Part shown: positions 1-12,060 of the stretch, piece after piece
How positions within the stretch are numbered: the first letter of the stretch is position 1
Layout: the number at the start of each line of letters is the position of its first letter
Assembly: GCF_020360975.1 (NCBI RefSeq)
Contig: NW_025408670.1
Coordinates: 5,332,001-5,396,000 of the forward strand
DNA length: 64,000 nucleotides
Reading direction: 5' to 3'
From: Hirsutella rhossiliensis
Lineage: Eukaryota; Ascomycota; Sordariomycetes; Hypocreales; Ophiocordycipitaceae
The notes under the pieces: model-generated
Told to the model about the DNA's origin: nothing
Seen by the model: the letters and a program-made list of their open reading frames with translations, nothing else
Database searches by the model: none
Program-made: the position numbers and the translations under genes

Positions 1-320
1 TAGGCAGTGTGACCAAGGTCCCAAAGATCAAAGATGGACCCGCCGCAGGAGCATGCACCGGGAAGCACATGCTCGCTTGTTCTGCAGGGTCTGGTGGGGC
101 TTTCAGATATGTACTGTATAGTACATACAGCATCTCAACAGCCGAGGTTAGTTAGCAACAGGGGGAACGATGACAAGCATGGCCTACGGTCACGTACAGT
201 ACCTGTCATCATCTCAACCTTCATGTTAGATGACGTCGCACTTAGTTAGGTATATGCATAGGTTCGCCGTGCATAACCCCTGATATTTAGCTACGCGGAC
301 TGCCGAGGATAATAGGGTAA
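1..320. other. Ordinary-composition flank with no gene recognised
   Basis: These first ~320 bases have normal GC content and normal CpA/TpG frequency, unlike the DNA that follows. The longest open frame is 71 codons, has no recognisable domain and I do not support it as a gene. A partial palindrome built on TACTGTA/TACAGTA lies near 108-127, a motif that recurs upstream of several genes in this window. The segment is probably the edge of another gene-containing block, so the AT-rich arm that starts near 320 is bounded on both sides. Confidence 0.6.
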
Positions 321-3300
321 TAAAAGTTCCGGTCGGTATAAAAAGTAAGGGTTAAAATATACTATGTTTCTATAATACTATAAATAGCTATTTATTTTTA
401 TATTAAAAATAAATTACTAAGATTATTAATATATATTTTTAATTTATTAATATCTATCTTTTAATATATTATATAATAAATAAAGCTAGTAATAAAAATA
501 TATAATTTATATTAAAAGAAAAAAGTATTACTATTTACTTAAGACTAAATCTCTATTTAGCTAATATTAGTAAAGGTTAGGTACTTTAATATCTTATATT
601 AATATCTTATAAGTACTATTTTTTTATTAATTTTTAAGCGAAAAATCCCTAAAAACCCTTAGATAGCTTTAACTATAAAATAATATACTTAAGCGCCCGA
701 GCTAGTAAGGGAGGGGCCCCCCTTAGGGAGGGGCCCTACTATATAGGTTTACCCCCGCGTAAGGTAAGCGTAACGTATAAAATAAGTACTTTAAGATACT
801 TAAGATTTTTCTTTAATAACTAAGATATAATATAGTTAATTAAAAGAAGGGATTTTAAAGGACTCTTAGCTAAATAAAGAGAGTACTACTATTTATATAA
901 TAGTATATTACTATTAAGGGCTAGCGTATACTTAGTATAGTAGTATAGGGCTAAATAATTATTTATCTAAAGCTAAGGGAAAAGGAGGAAAACTCTATCT
1001 TAGTCGCGATAGTTATTTATTTTCCTTAGTCCTTAGCTCGACCTATATTTAAGTACTATTTAGCCTAAGTTTAGGTTAAGCCCTACTTATATATCCCTTT
1101 AGCTACGTAAAGACTATACTAAGGTTATAGGTAAGGATACTAGCTAATTAAGATAGCCCGCTATAAAAGGTATATAATTTTACTAGTAAATAAAGCTATA
1201 ATAAAAGTCTTAATAACGCGGGCCTATATAAATCGCTATATTATACTAGTTATATCCCTTTCTTATTTTTATTAGCTGCTTATTACCGCTAGCGGCCCTT
1301 AATAGCTTACGTTAACTTTATAATCTTAGCTACCTAGCTTTAAAGCCTTAGTAAGTAATATAGGGCGAGCTTTTTAACTATTAAATTATACTATAAAATA
1401 AGTATAAATATATCCCTAGCTCGAAACCGTTATCTTAAGCTACTTACTTTACTATAAGCTATATAAAGCTCCTTTATAAAGCGCTACCGCTACTTACGCT
1501 ATAAGGTTATTTACGGCTAGCTAAGCTATATAAGGTTTTCTTACTACTATAGCTAACGTAGCTTATATCTATAGTATAGCTATATATTATAAGGCCTATA
1601 ACCTTAGTACGGTCTTTATATAGCTAAAAGGATAGGTTTACTTTAGCCCGACTTTAGTATAGTCGCTATAGTATAACCTTAGCTTTCTATAAGTATAGCT
1701 TATAATACTACCCTTACTCTCCCCCTTTTATTAGTAGTACTTTTATTCCTTTCTTACTACCTTTTTATTATTACCTTTTCCTTTTTCCTTAGTATACGCG
1801 GTCGCTTCCTTTTACCTTACGCTCGCCCTATCCCTTTATATACCGCCTATTTATATACCTATTCCGTCCTATCCCTCCCTCTTCCGCGTATATACCCTTA
1901 TACCTTACTAACTATATATATACCCCGCTATTTATAAATACCCCTCTTCTTTCCCCTCTCCCTCTTCCTTTCTTTTTCCTTTTTTAAGCTTTACTCTTTC
2001 TACGCGCGCGCCCTTACTTTACCTAACTTTTATTACTACGCCGCGCTATATTATAACTATTATAGGCCCTCGTATACCCGCCGGCTTCTCTACTTAGCGT
2101 AGCGGTACCCTGCCTCTTAGTACGCTAAGCGACTATACTTTACCGCCCTCGCGCTAGTTAACGCGTTTACCTATATCTCTTAGTAAACGTAGCGTAACCT
2201 ATAGTACTACTATATAGCGGCTACTTTATCTTACCTATATAGGCTAAATAATATTACTAAACGTTAAGATATAGTATAGTACTTATTAAAATTAAGCGTC
2301 GCTATATACTTATAACTACTTTACTTATACTTATATTAAATTATACTACCTTTTTATTTATTACTTTCCTTTAACTTTATTTAATAAGACGCTAATATAA
2401 TAATAGTATACTAAGGATATAATCGCTATTATTAATGCTCTCTAAGACTATATATCTTAAAGGACGTTTAATAACTATTAAAGCGACCCTTATATATATA
2501 CTTTATTTCCCTTTTAACTTTATCTTACTATTTATCTTTAACTATTATTTTAGTATATTAAGCTTACCTACGCCGCTATATTTATATACTAAGCCTAGAT
2601 ATATATTAATATCTTAGAGTAATTAAGCGGTAATTAAAAAGCGTTTATAGTTAGTTAAAATTAAGTTAGTATCCTTAGTATATCTTATTATTTCTATATT
2701 TTATCTTATTATATCCTACCTTTATCCTTATCCTTATCTATCTTTTATTACTATCTATCTTATATATATCTTTTAATTTATTATTATTATTTCCCTTTAA
2801 TACTATAGTTCTTCTTTATTCTTTTCTTATTATTTAATAAGCGTCCTTTAACTCTTAGTTTTTTTTCTTTTTTTCTTTTTTATCTTTTATTTTCCTTTCT
2901 TTATCTTTTACCTTCTTTTTAGTCCCTTTCTTTTACCTTTCCTTTATTATTCTCCTTTATATTTCCTTATTATCTCTTAAATCCCTTTAAGGCTTCTATC
3001 TCTTATACTTATTACTATCTACCCTTCCCTTTTTACTTTTACTATACTTATTAGATTTCTTTAATAATATACTTAAGCTTATTATCTTCCTTAATTACTA
3101 ATAGTAGTTAGTAGTTATTAACTACTTATTTAAGTAGTAGGTTCTTTACCGCTTAGCTAAGAAATTTTATATAAAGCTTTTTATATACCCTCCTTAGTAT
3201 ATTAAGCTTAACTATATATAGGCTTACTACCTTTATTATAGTATACTTTTAATATAGCTAGTTAAGCTTCTTATATAATTAGTTAGTTATATACTTATAC

Positions 3301-3469
3301 TTTATTACTTACTTTAAACCTCTTTATAAAAGCTTTCCTTTAGTTTACTATTTCCTTTTATTTTACTTATACTATAATAATAATAGTTTATAAAAAGTTA
3401 GTTACCTCTCTTATCTTTTAAGCGAGCTCCCTTACCCCTCTTACTTTTAGCGCTAGCGGCCCCTTTACC

Positions 3470-3980
3470 CTTACTATTTAAACTAGATTAATATTATATT
3501 TATATATTATAAAGAATAAGCTTATACTTATTATTAACGCTATATAGTTATTTAGTATAGCTTATATATATAGTAGCTATACTCCTTAGTTATCCTAGCT
3601 ATAGTAAATATATACTTAAAGGTATACTTATACTTTTTAGTTCGCGCGCTTAGTTAACTTATTTATCTATAAGTAGTATACTAAACTTAACTTCCTTTAT
3701 ACTTTTATTTATTTATAAAACTCTTTTTAAAAGCTTCTTATTTAGTTTATCTTTTTATTTAATATAAATAACCTTAGTATCTTATAAAAGTAAAAGTAAG
3801 CTTAAAGGAACCTTATTATATATACTACTACCCTTATTATTAATATTACTTTAAGCGTTACTACCTTTATTAGCTAGTCTATAATTACTTAAATATACTT
3901 TATACCTTTTATTATAGTTAATAGTAGTTTAACTATAAAGTCTATTAATAGGTATATAAATAGTTAAGATAGTAGTAATA
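3470..3980 (-). pseudogene. RIP-inactivated Ty3/Gypsy integrase relic
   Basis: Read on the minus strand, one frame gives a degenerate integrase. Near 3,960-3,880 it reads IDFIVKL, then VIID*LIKVVTL, matching the Gypsy pattern IDFITxLP...VIVDRLTK in which CGA/CAA codons became stops. Further on (about 3,700-3,600) it reads a worn form of the AYHPQTDGQTER motif, YYL*INKLTKRAN, followed by a worn YLR...NN. Stops are TAA/TAG only. RT and RNase H should lie at higher coordinates, but beyond 4,480 the sequence belongs to a differently oriented element, so this copy is truncated or interrupted. Family assignment is firm; boundaries are approximate. Confidence 0.75.
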
Positions 3981-4477
3981 AGGGCTTTAAAAGTCCCTTT
4001 TAAAGTTATTTCTATATATACCTACTCTTATATAGTTTATAGTTAGCGATAAGCTACCTTACTATCGCCGACTAGCTAAGCTAAAAGAATTCTTAAGCTA
4101 ATATTACTAGGGTCCCCTTTCTTTTAAAGTATCTTACTACTATTAAGTTATATATCTATTAAGCTATCTATACTTAAAGTATATCTTATTTCTTAGCCCC
4201 CTTTCCTTTACTATACTTTAGCCTCCTTAATACTTATAGCTTATCTTAAAAGTATAACTATCTCTTAATATTAATTATATATTTACTTAGCTATACCTTT
4301 AGTTACTATTTTAATATTAGCGATCTCTTATTTTTATATACTACTTAAAATACTACTTAGTATTCCTTATTTTTCCTTAGCGCTTTTATCTATTTTTCTT
4401 ATAGCTCTTAGTTATTAAATACTAATATAAGGTTAGCTTATTCCTAGGGTAGTTTAAGTTAAGTTTTAGTTAATTAT

Positions 4478-5262
4478 TATAAGAGTCTTTAACTATTATA
4501 GGTAATAAGCTTAGGCTAGGGCCTAAGCTATATAGTTATATATAGAGGGCCGGATCCTATATATATAAGGGCGGGCTAGCCGCGTATAAAAGAGCTCTAT
4601 ATAGCTTATTAATATTATCCTATAAACGGCACCTATATATACGCCTCTACCTACTCCGTAATAGTATAAGCTATTAACTAATAGATCTAATAAATATCTC
4701 CTTAGAAAAGGTACCGCTTTTTTAAGGGAGTACCCCGCTACCCCCTAAGTAGATAGGAAGTATTATAGCTATCCTAAAAGCGATTAAAAGCGCAATAGCT
4801 AGCGAGAAGAACGAGGTTCTTACTATACTGAGGGAGCCGTCTATAAGACTAGCGTTAACCCTTATAACCTTAGTAATACTAGTTACGGCGGCGGTACTAC
4901 TAATATAGAAGCCGCTTCCTTAGCCGACTTAGGATAGTAAGCTTAAGTCCTTTTACTTCTTCCTTAGCTAGCTATAGATAAAGTTTATAATAAACGAGAA
5001 ATAGGGCCTAAACGGCTATCGTAATATAGCGTAGTATTCGCTTCTTTATACGCTACTAAAGCCCTAAATATAGCGGATCTCTAGATTCTAGGATAAGGGC
5101 GGCCCTAGAGGTAAACGCGACTTATAGGACTTCTTTTAATACCTTATATATACGTTCGGTAACGTATAAGAGTAAGAGAAGGCGTAGGATAGGCTATAGA
5201 CCCTTAAGTAAAGGAATAGGTAGACCTTTAGTAAATTCCTCCTTAACTTTAAAGAGACGCTC
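4478..5262 (+). pseudogene. RIP-inactivated Ty3/Gypsy gag fragment, interrupted by a LINE
   Basis: Plus-strand translation gives a worn Gypsy capsid (retrotransposon gag): ...KSFYFFLS*L*IKFIINEK*GLN..., then YIYVR, then a charged C-terminal stretch, with stops where Gln/Trp codons stood. The same sequence occurs in the same orientation in the right arm (53,256-53,362 plus 54,464-55,140), base for base apart from RIP-type transitions. In the right copy the sequence runs on past the word ACGCTCTTATAAG, whereas here it stops at ACGCTC and meets an 18-T run. That run is the 3' end of a minus-strand LINE, so the LINE jumped into this gag. Confidence 0.8.
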
Positions 5263-8200
5263 TTTTTTTTTTTTTTTTTTATATTATTACTCGTATATAG
5301 CCTCTAGGGCTATAGCGAGGCTAATAGGGGCCTAGGCCCTTATTAGTAGTCTTAGCTAGCTATAGAGCCTAGGGGCTTATAACTAATTAAGGAAAGGGTA
5401 GCTATAAAGGTAAAGATAAAAGAAAGGTTAATCTAGTTCCTCTTACGCGGTGTTTTTCCCCCTTAAGGGCCCTAGGGCCCCTAGGTTACTCTTTTTCGAG
5501 CTACTTAGCCGTTCCTATCTCTATTTTAGCTAAGAAGGTTAAAAGGGCTTCCCTTCCTTCCTTAGTACTATAGAGAAAAGGTAGGCTAAGGGCCTCTTTC
5601 TATCCTTTTAAGGCCTAGTATAAGACCTCTCTTTCCCTTTTATAGTTCGGGTACCTTAGGATAAGGTGCCTAGCTATATACCTTCCTTAGCTATAGCGGT
5701 AGTTATCTCGGCCTACCTTATTAATCCTTCTTTAAGAAGGATAATAGGAAGCTAGCCTTAAGGAGAAGTTAGTAGTAAGCCGAAAGGGTTAGCCTAGGCC
5801 TTCTTATAAGGTCCTTTTCTAGGCTAAAGGCTAGGCGGGGGGTCTTTTAAATAGACGTATAGTACTTACCTAAGCCTTTAGCCTTAGGGCCTTTAGCTAC
5901 TTTAGTAGCCTAGAGGCCCTTTTAGTAGTCCTTAGTAGCTTATTAGACCTTTCTTTATAGGTAGCTAATAGAGACTATAGGGGTCCCTTATATAGGGGCC
6001 CCTAGGCCTCTCTTAGCTAGCTAGTTAGCTAGCTCGTTACCGAAGATCCCTAGGTAGTTAGGGCACTAGTATAGCTATATATTATAGAAGGCCTCTAGGT
6101 TCGTTAAGAGCCTTTTAATATATATAGCTAGGTCTAAGTAGCCTTTAGCCTTTTATATAGCGGCTTAGCTATCTATAAAGATATAAGCCTTTATAGGGGG
6201 GTTAAGGGGGCTAGACCTTAAAGGCCGAGGCCTCTTAGCTAGGTCCTCTAGGACCCTTAGTATCGCGAATAGCTCTATATTAGCTACTTCGATAAAGGGC
6301 CCTAGGTTCTTATAGTACGCCTTACTAGGCCTATTTTCTAGGCCTATCTTATAAAAGGAGTAGGCGTTAGTCTCTATAGGGGACCCCTTAAGGTACCCCT
6401 TAAAGCTATCGGTATAGAAAACTAAGGGCCGTAGCCTAAAGTCTTTTAAGCTAGCTAGGTTAGCTAAGAGGCATTAGTGCTACTTCTTAGCTAAGGGCTT
6501 AAGGGCCTCTATTATCGTAATAAAGGCCTTAGGCTCTAGAGCCTATAGGGGCTCCTAGCTAGCTTTCCTTCTTTCTAAGCTATAGTTAGGCCCTATAATA
6601 GCTACTAGGCCTTTAAGGAGGCGGAAGAGTTATATATAGGGCCTAATATAGCTTAGGGCTCCTAGGTTAGAGCCTAAGTCGGCGAGGTTATCCTATACGG
6701 CTAGGTTATAAGCCTGCCTTATAGGGTAATTCGGTAAGAGGTATAAGGTTTAAAGGGTATAAGAGAGGCATGCCTTTTTAAACTATACCTCTAGTAGTAG
6801 GAGGGCTGCTTTAGCTTCTAGGGCCTTAATAGGGGGATCCTTTAAAGGCCCCTAAGACTTTTAAAAGGGCCTAGTTCTAAAGCCTTTAAAAAGGCTTTAT
6901 TAGGCTCCTAAGGGTCTTAGGCCCCCTATACTAAAGCTAGGCCCTATAGTCTACTATTAAGGTTACGTAGGCCTAATAGAGCTGCCTCGAAGCTCTAAAC
7001 GATAGGCCTCTTTATATAGAGACTAGGCGGGATAGCCCTTTAAAGGCAGCTTATATAAAGGCTACCTTCTTTTCTATATATTATTTAAATAAGAGCCTAA
7101 AGTTAAAGAAGACCCCTAGCTACCGTATTAAGGGCTTTACTTTAAAAAATAAGCCTCCTACCTTTATACCTTCTAAAATAGGCTGCCTTTACCTATTAAA
7201 GTAGATAAGTTCCGTCTTAAAGGGGTCAAAATAGACCCCTTAGTCCTTAGCTTATTCGAATAGGTTAGCAGCTATAGCTTCTAGCTACTAAGCGTTCTTC
7301 TTAGCTAAGGTCGACGTTATAGAGATACTAAAATCGTCTATATAAGATAGCTAATACCCCTTAGCCGCTAGTATCCCCCTTACGTATAAGAGGAATAAGA
7401 TAGGGCTAATAAGGGACCCTTAGGGTACCCTTATTACTAGGTCTATTAAGGGTTAGGTTTACCCCTTAAAGGCTAGCTAGATCTTCCTTTTAGTAAGGAA
7501 GTAGTCTACCTAGCTTATAAGGGCCTTAGGGAGGTTTAATTCCCTTAGGACCCTTATAAGCTATTCCTTCGATATAAAGTTAAAGGCGCCTTTTATATTT
7601 AATAAGAGGGTACTAGTAATAGCCTTCTTATTAGACTCCTACTTCTTTTAGATATAGTATAGAAGGAGGAAGGCTATATTAATAGCTAACCGCTATTTTT
7701 ATCCCCTTAGCTACGTAGGGTTTAAAAGCCCGGCCGTATTAGCTAAGTAGCTTAGCCGGGTAGTATATAGCTTTTCGAGGACCTTCCCTGAGTAGTTAAG
7801 TAAACTTATAACCCTATAGGCTTTAAGGATAGTATAGTCTAGCTTATTTTACTTAGGGAGTATAATTCTTATAGCTTCCTTCTACGCCTTAAGGTAGTAT
7901 CCTTAGTTAAATAAGGCTTTATAGGCCCTATTAAAGACTATAGGAATAACCTTATAAGCGTATTAAATAGGAAGGAAGCTAAGGGAGTCCGGGCTAAGGG
8001 CTTTCTTATTAAAAGAGCTAACGATAGCCCTTTTAATCTTAGGGTCCTTTAGCTCTTACTAGTCCTAATTAGCCGTGCCCTTACTACTTATAGGGCCTAA
8101 GGGCTCTTCTTTTTCTAGGCTCTAGGGGGGGCTAAGGGGGCTAGGGCTAAGGTCTAAGGTCGGAAAAAAGGTCGTTAAGAAGGCCTTATATTTTTCCGTA

Positions 8201-11100
8201 AAGGTATTAGCTTTTACCTCTATCCCTTCTTTTATATATAAGATACTTAGAAGGGTAGGGTTAGCTTTAGCCTTAGTATAGGAAAAAGCTATAAAGATAT
8301 CCTTTCCTATTACTTCTACTAGGAAGCTCTCTTAGTATTGCTTTTTAGCAGCCCTAATAGCGTACTTAAAGCTATTTTAGGCCTTTATAAAGCTCTTCTA
8401 GCTCTCCTTATCCTAGGCTAGCCTATAAGCCTATTAGGCTAGGCTTAGGGCTTTCTAAAAGGAGGTTAGCTCGTCGGTCTACTAAGGTTTAGATCCCTTA
8501 TAGGGCCTCTTTTTCGGTATTACTACGTTAAAGGCCTCTATAAGGGTTCTTATTAAAAGGGAGGCTATCCCTTTTAAGTCGTTTTATTTTATAGCCCTCT
8601 TTATAGCTATAAGAAGGTCCTATTCCTTCTTAGCTAGGTATTCTAAGAAGGCCTTTTAGTCTACTTTCCTATAGTTATAAGTAGTAGGCCTAGCTAATAA
8701 GGGCCTATTAAGGCCCCTTAAGCTAGCTTTAAAGGCTATAAGCTTATAGTCTAAGCCTATAGCCTTTAAGAAGTAGAAGTTAGCTTAGGTTAGTTACTTA
8801 AAGGGGCTATAGAAAGCAAGGTCTATAACTAAGGTCCCTTTTAAGCCTTCCCTTTAATAGGTGCCTTTTATAGCTACTATAAGGTCCGTTAATAAGGAGG
8901 CCTTATAGCGGTTAAGCTAGCTAATAAGGGCTTCTACCTTATAGGCCTAAGAGGATTCCGTAGATAGGTTCTACTAAGGGTAGTATAGGTTAAAGTCCCT
9001 TACTAATAGAAAGGGCTACTATAGGAGCTAGGCTATTAGTAGTAGCCTTTCTATCGTAAGGGGCCCTTACTAGCCTTAGCTAGCTAAGGCCCCTTTAGCT
9101 TCTTTTTTATTATATAGGTTAATAAGGGTAAACGGCTCGGCGCCTTTTACCCTTATAGCCTATATATCGGGATCGTAAAAGAGGTTAAAGCTAAGGCTAG
9201 CTTCTATCTAAGCTTCCTTCCTCTTATAAGCTATAACCCTAGGCCTCCTATCGAGCTTAGGAAAGTTAGTAGAGGGGATAGGGGTTATAACGTTATAGGC
9301 CGGATACTATATAAGGATATAGCTATTATCGATCTTATAGAGGTAAGGCTCTTATAATAAGATAAGGTCTATTCTTATTTCTAGGGCCTACTCTAGGATT
9401 AATAGGTTAGCTGTTTCCTACCTATTAGTATTATACTATATAATACTAATAGGGTCGTAGTTAGGCCTAGGGGGCCTAGGGGGCTTCGGGGGCCCTATAA
9501 GGGTAAGGGGGCTAAGGCTATTAGGTATTAGTTATTCCCTTATAGACTCTATATTATACCTTATTAGTTATAAGGTATTCTCCCTTATAGTTATAGTATT
9601 AGACCTTAAAGTAAGAGCACCCTTAGCTAGCCTTATAGCTAGGGTAGCTATAGTCCTTAGTTAAGTGCTTTTCCGGGTAAAAGGCATACTTAATAGGCTG
9701 CCGGTAGGTCTAGGGGTTATAGCTAAAGGAAAGGCATCTATAGTACTATATACGTATAGTATATTCCTTATAAGCCTTAACTTAAAGCTATAGGCCTACT
9801 ATATAGAGGCCTTTTTTCCGGTATTTAGCCCCTATAGCCTCTAACGGGACTACGAAGATAACGGACCCTGCCTTTTACGTTAAGCCTAGGGTGCCTAGCT
9901 ACCTAAGCTGCCCTAGGATATCGATCCCGCTAAAGGTCTTAGCCTCTACGGCGAAGATATCGAGGATAGGGGTTTCTAGGAGGTTAGGGACGCTCTAGGC
10001 TACTAGCTTAGTCTAGCTAGTAAGGAGGTCGGCCGATTCGATAGGCAGTCCCTTAAGGTATAGGGACTACTTATTCCGCTACTCTAGAAGTTTCTTTACT
10101 ATATAAGGGGCTTTTATTATTATAACTATATTACCTTTATTCGAAGTCGATAGAGCTAATATAGCTAGTTCCCCTATAGCCTTATTAAGCTCGTTACGAA
10201 GAGTAATAGGGCTAATAGTCGGTATTAGCGATCCCTTCTTTAGCTTTAGGATAAGCTAGAAGTCTTCTTTTATATTCCTCTTAGCTAGGGCCTTAGCTAG
10301 GGCCTTAGCCGGGGCCTTAGGCGCTTTCTTTATAGCGACCTTAGCCTACGAGCTAGCTTTAAGATTTCCTTTTATAGCCTTAGGCTACTAAGTAGCCTTA
10401 GGCTAGTACGGGGGCTATTATAGGGGCTGTTAGCGGTCCGGGGTCCCTATAGCTACCTTTTCGAGCCCTTTTATAAGGGTCTTATAAAAGGGTTCGATTT
10501 TTTAGGCTTCCTTAAGGGCCTATAGGGCCTATTAAAGGAAGCCCTAGGCCCGGTCCCTTAGGAAAGGGTGCTAGGGCTAGGGCTAGGGCTACTATTACTA
10601 TAGGCGTTAAAGTATAAGCCGGGTAAGTATAGGGCTAATAAGGCTACTAAGAGTAGCCCTCTTTTATCCCTTTACCTACTTAAGGGGCTTATTTAGCTAG
10701 AAGTAGCTAGCCTAAGGCAGGGATAGGCTAGGCCTAAAGATATTAATCTTAGGCCCGCTAGGCCCGCTAGGCTAGATCGGGCTAGTAGCCTAGGTAGGTA
10801 CTAGGCTTATTTTATTATCTTCTATCTTAATATCCTCTTAGCCTTAGTCTTAGTCTTAAGCTTTAGGCTTCCCTTCCGGGGTTCTTAGAGGGCGTTAGCC
10901 TTCTAAGGCTTCTTCTAAGCGGGCCCTAGCCTCTAAGGTGCTTATTTCGTCCCCTATATTAAAGGGGGTCGAGGGGGCCCGCCTAGGGCCTAGGCTAGGG
11001 TCCTAGGTTAGGTCCGGGCTTAGTTACGTTTACGGGGGGTATATATTAGTTAGCGAGGGCGGGGAAGGGTTTTCTACCTATACGGGGGAAAACCTTGCCT
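5263..11100 (-). mobile_element. RIP-inactivated Tad-like LINE retrotransposon
   Basis: A non-LTR retrotransposon on the minus strand, with its 3' poly(A) visible as T18 at 5,263-5,280. Going 5' to 3' (falling coordinates): a probable ORF1/gag region with low-complexity repeats (about 10.9-9.6 kb); an APE-type endonuclease (about 9.4-9.05 kb) reading LL*EPYL and RRPRVIAYKRK; a reverse transcriptase with VP*GSLISPILFLLYV at 7,430-7,385 and YIDDFSISI at 7,350-7,320; and an RNase H (about 6,425-6,130) with FYTDS, ANIELFAILR and FIDS*AAI carrying its acidic residues. In-frame TAA/TAG codons replace Gln/Trp throughout. The domain order EN-RT-RH is that of Tad1 elements. The 5' boundary (about 11.1 kb) is an estimate. 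Unlike the rest of the arm this element stays fairly GC-rich, yet is just as depleted in CpA. Confidence 0.85.
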
Positions 11101-12060
11101 AGCTCGCTATCTTCGGTAGCATATTACGCACCCGCTAGTAGCTACGCGATGCTGCACTTAGGGGGGCGTAATATACTATTCGCGAGGGTTTTAGGCGTAT
11201 GCTTTTTTCGTATTTTAGGCTTAGTTTCGAAAAGTTAGCTAAAAAGATATAGTAATATTAAAAGATTTATATAGCCTAGTACTTAAAGAAGCTCGCCGCG
11301 GGCTATAATAGTATATAAAGAGGAGTCGTATTATAATAGAGACCCTATTAATATCTCGCTTATATATACTTAACCGCTTAATAACCGCGGCGCTATTCTT
11401 ATAAAGGAAGCCTTAAACGAAGTTATATACCTTATTATAGGTTTTAAAGCCTAGGGAAGGCGGTAAGGGTAGGATCGTATCTTTACATTCTTAGTAAGTA
11501 TTATAAGTATCGTAGGCATTATCTAATATATTAAGGAGGGAGAGAAAGGGGTCTATCGTAGCGCTAGTAATAGCTTTAAATTTAGTATATATATATAGGT
11601 TATATATATATACGGGCGGGCGTAGGCGCGGGTATAGGTATTTAAGCGGTATAAGTACTTACTAGGCGCGTATAGTATAAATAAGCAGGGCGGGCTAGCT
11701 TTAGTATATATCTTAAAAATAAGTCGAGTATATAAATAGTAATATACTATTATATAAATAGCAATACTCTACTAAATTTAAAGCTATTACTAACGTCGTA
11801 ATCGATAAACTTAGCCGTAGCCCGCGGTCTCTTATAGCGTTATAATAAGGATCGTAATAGAGATTTAGTCTTAGGTAAATAATAATACTTAAAGAAAAAT
11901 ACTAAAGTTATATATTTATATTTACTATTTAATACTAGTTATAATTAGTAAGCGTATAGACTTTATTAAAGAGAAGATAAAAAAGCTTAATAATAGTCTC
12001 TTACTTAGTAGCCAGAACTTTTATTACCCGATTATAGTATATATATATAAGATACGGATC

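Larger units (their letters stand above)
320..12060. repeat. Left AT-rich, RIP-saturated repeat arm
   Basis: About 11.7 kb in which CpA and TpG dinucleotides are nearly missing while TpA is hugely over-represented; CpG, CpC and CpT persist. This is the hallmark of repeat-induced point mutation, the premeiotic C-to-T mutation of duplicated DNA in ascomycetes, with CpA as target. As expected, there are almost no ATG codons, and stops appear as TAA/TAG where CAA, CAG or TGG once stood. Recognisable contents are listed separately: a minus-strand Gypsy integrase (about 3.5-4.0 kb), a plus-strand Gypsy gag fragment (4.5-5.26 kb) and a minus-strand LINE (5.26-11.1 kb). The stretches 320-3,450 and 11.1-12.06 kb hold only strongly degenerate sequence; the pyrimidine-rich run near 1.7-2.1 kb may be the reverse strand of a charged protein, but I cannot assign it. 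No host gene is visible. Confidence 0.9.

Noticed and set aside
2435..2617. 60-codon open frame in the left arm
   Set aside because: Composition is entirely that of RIP DNA (Leu/Ile/Tyr/Phe); a chance survivor, not a gene.
10560..10592. Telomere-like GGGCTA repeats
   Set aside because: Only about four units, not TTAGGG, and inside the LINE's ORF1 region, which has other low-complexity repeats.
320..12060. Mitochondrial DNA insertion or centromere as cause of AT-richness
   Set aside because: Recognisable retroelement domains and CpA-specific depletion show RIP-mutated transposons. A centromere cannot be excluded from sequence, but a 12-kb arm bounded by normal DNA gives no support.
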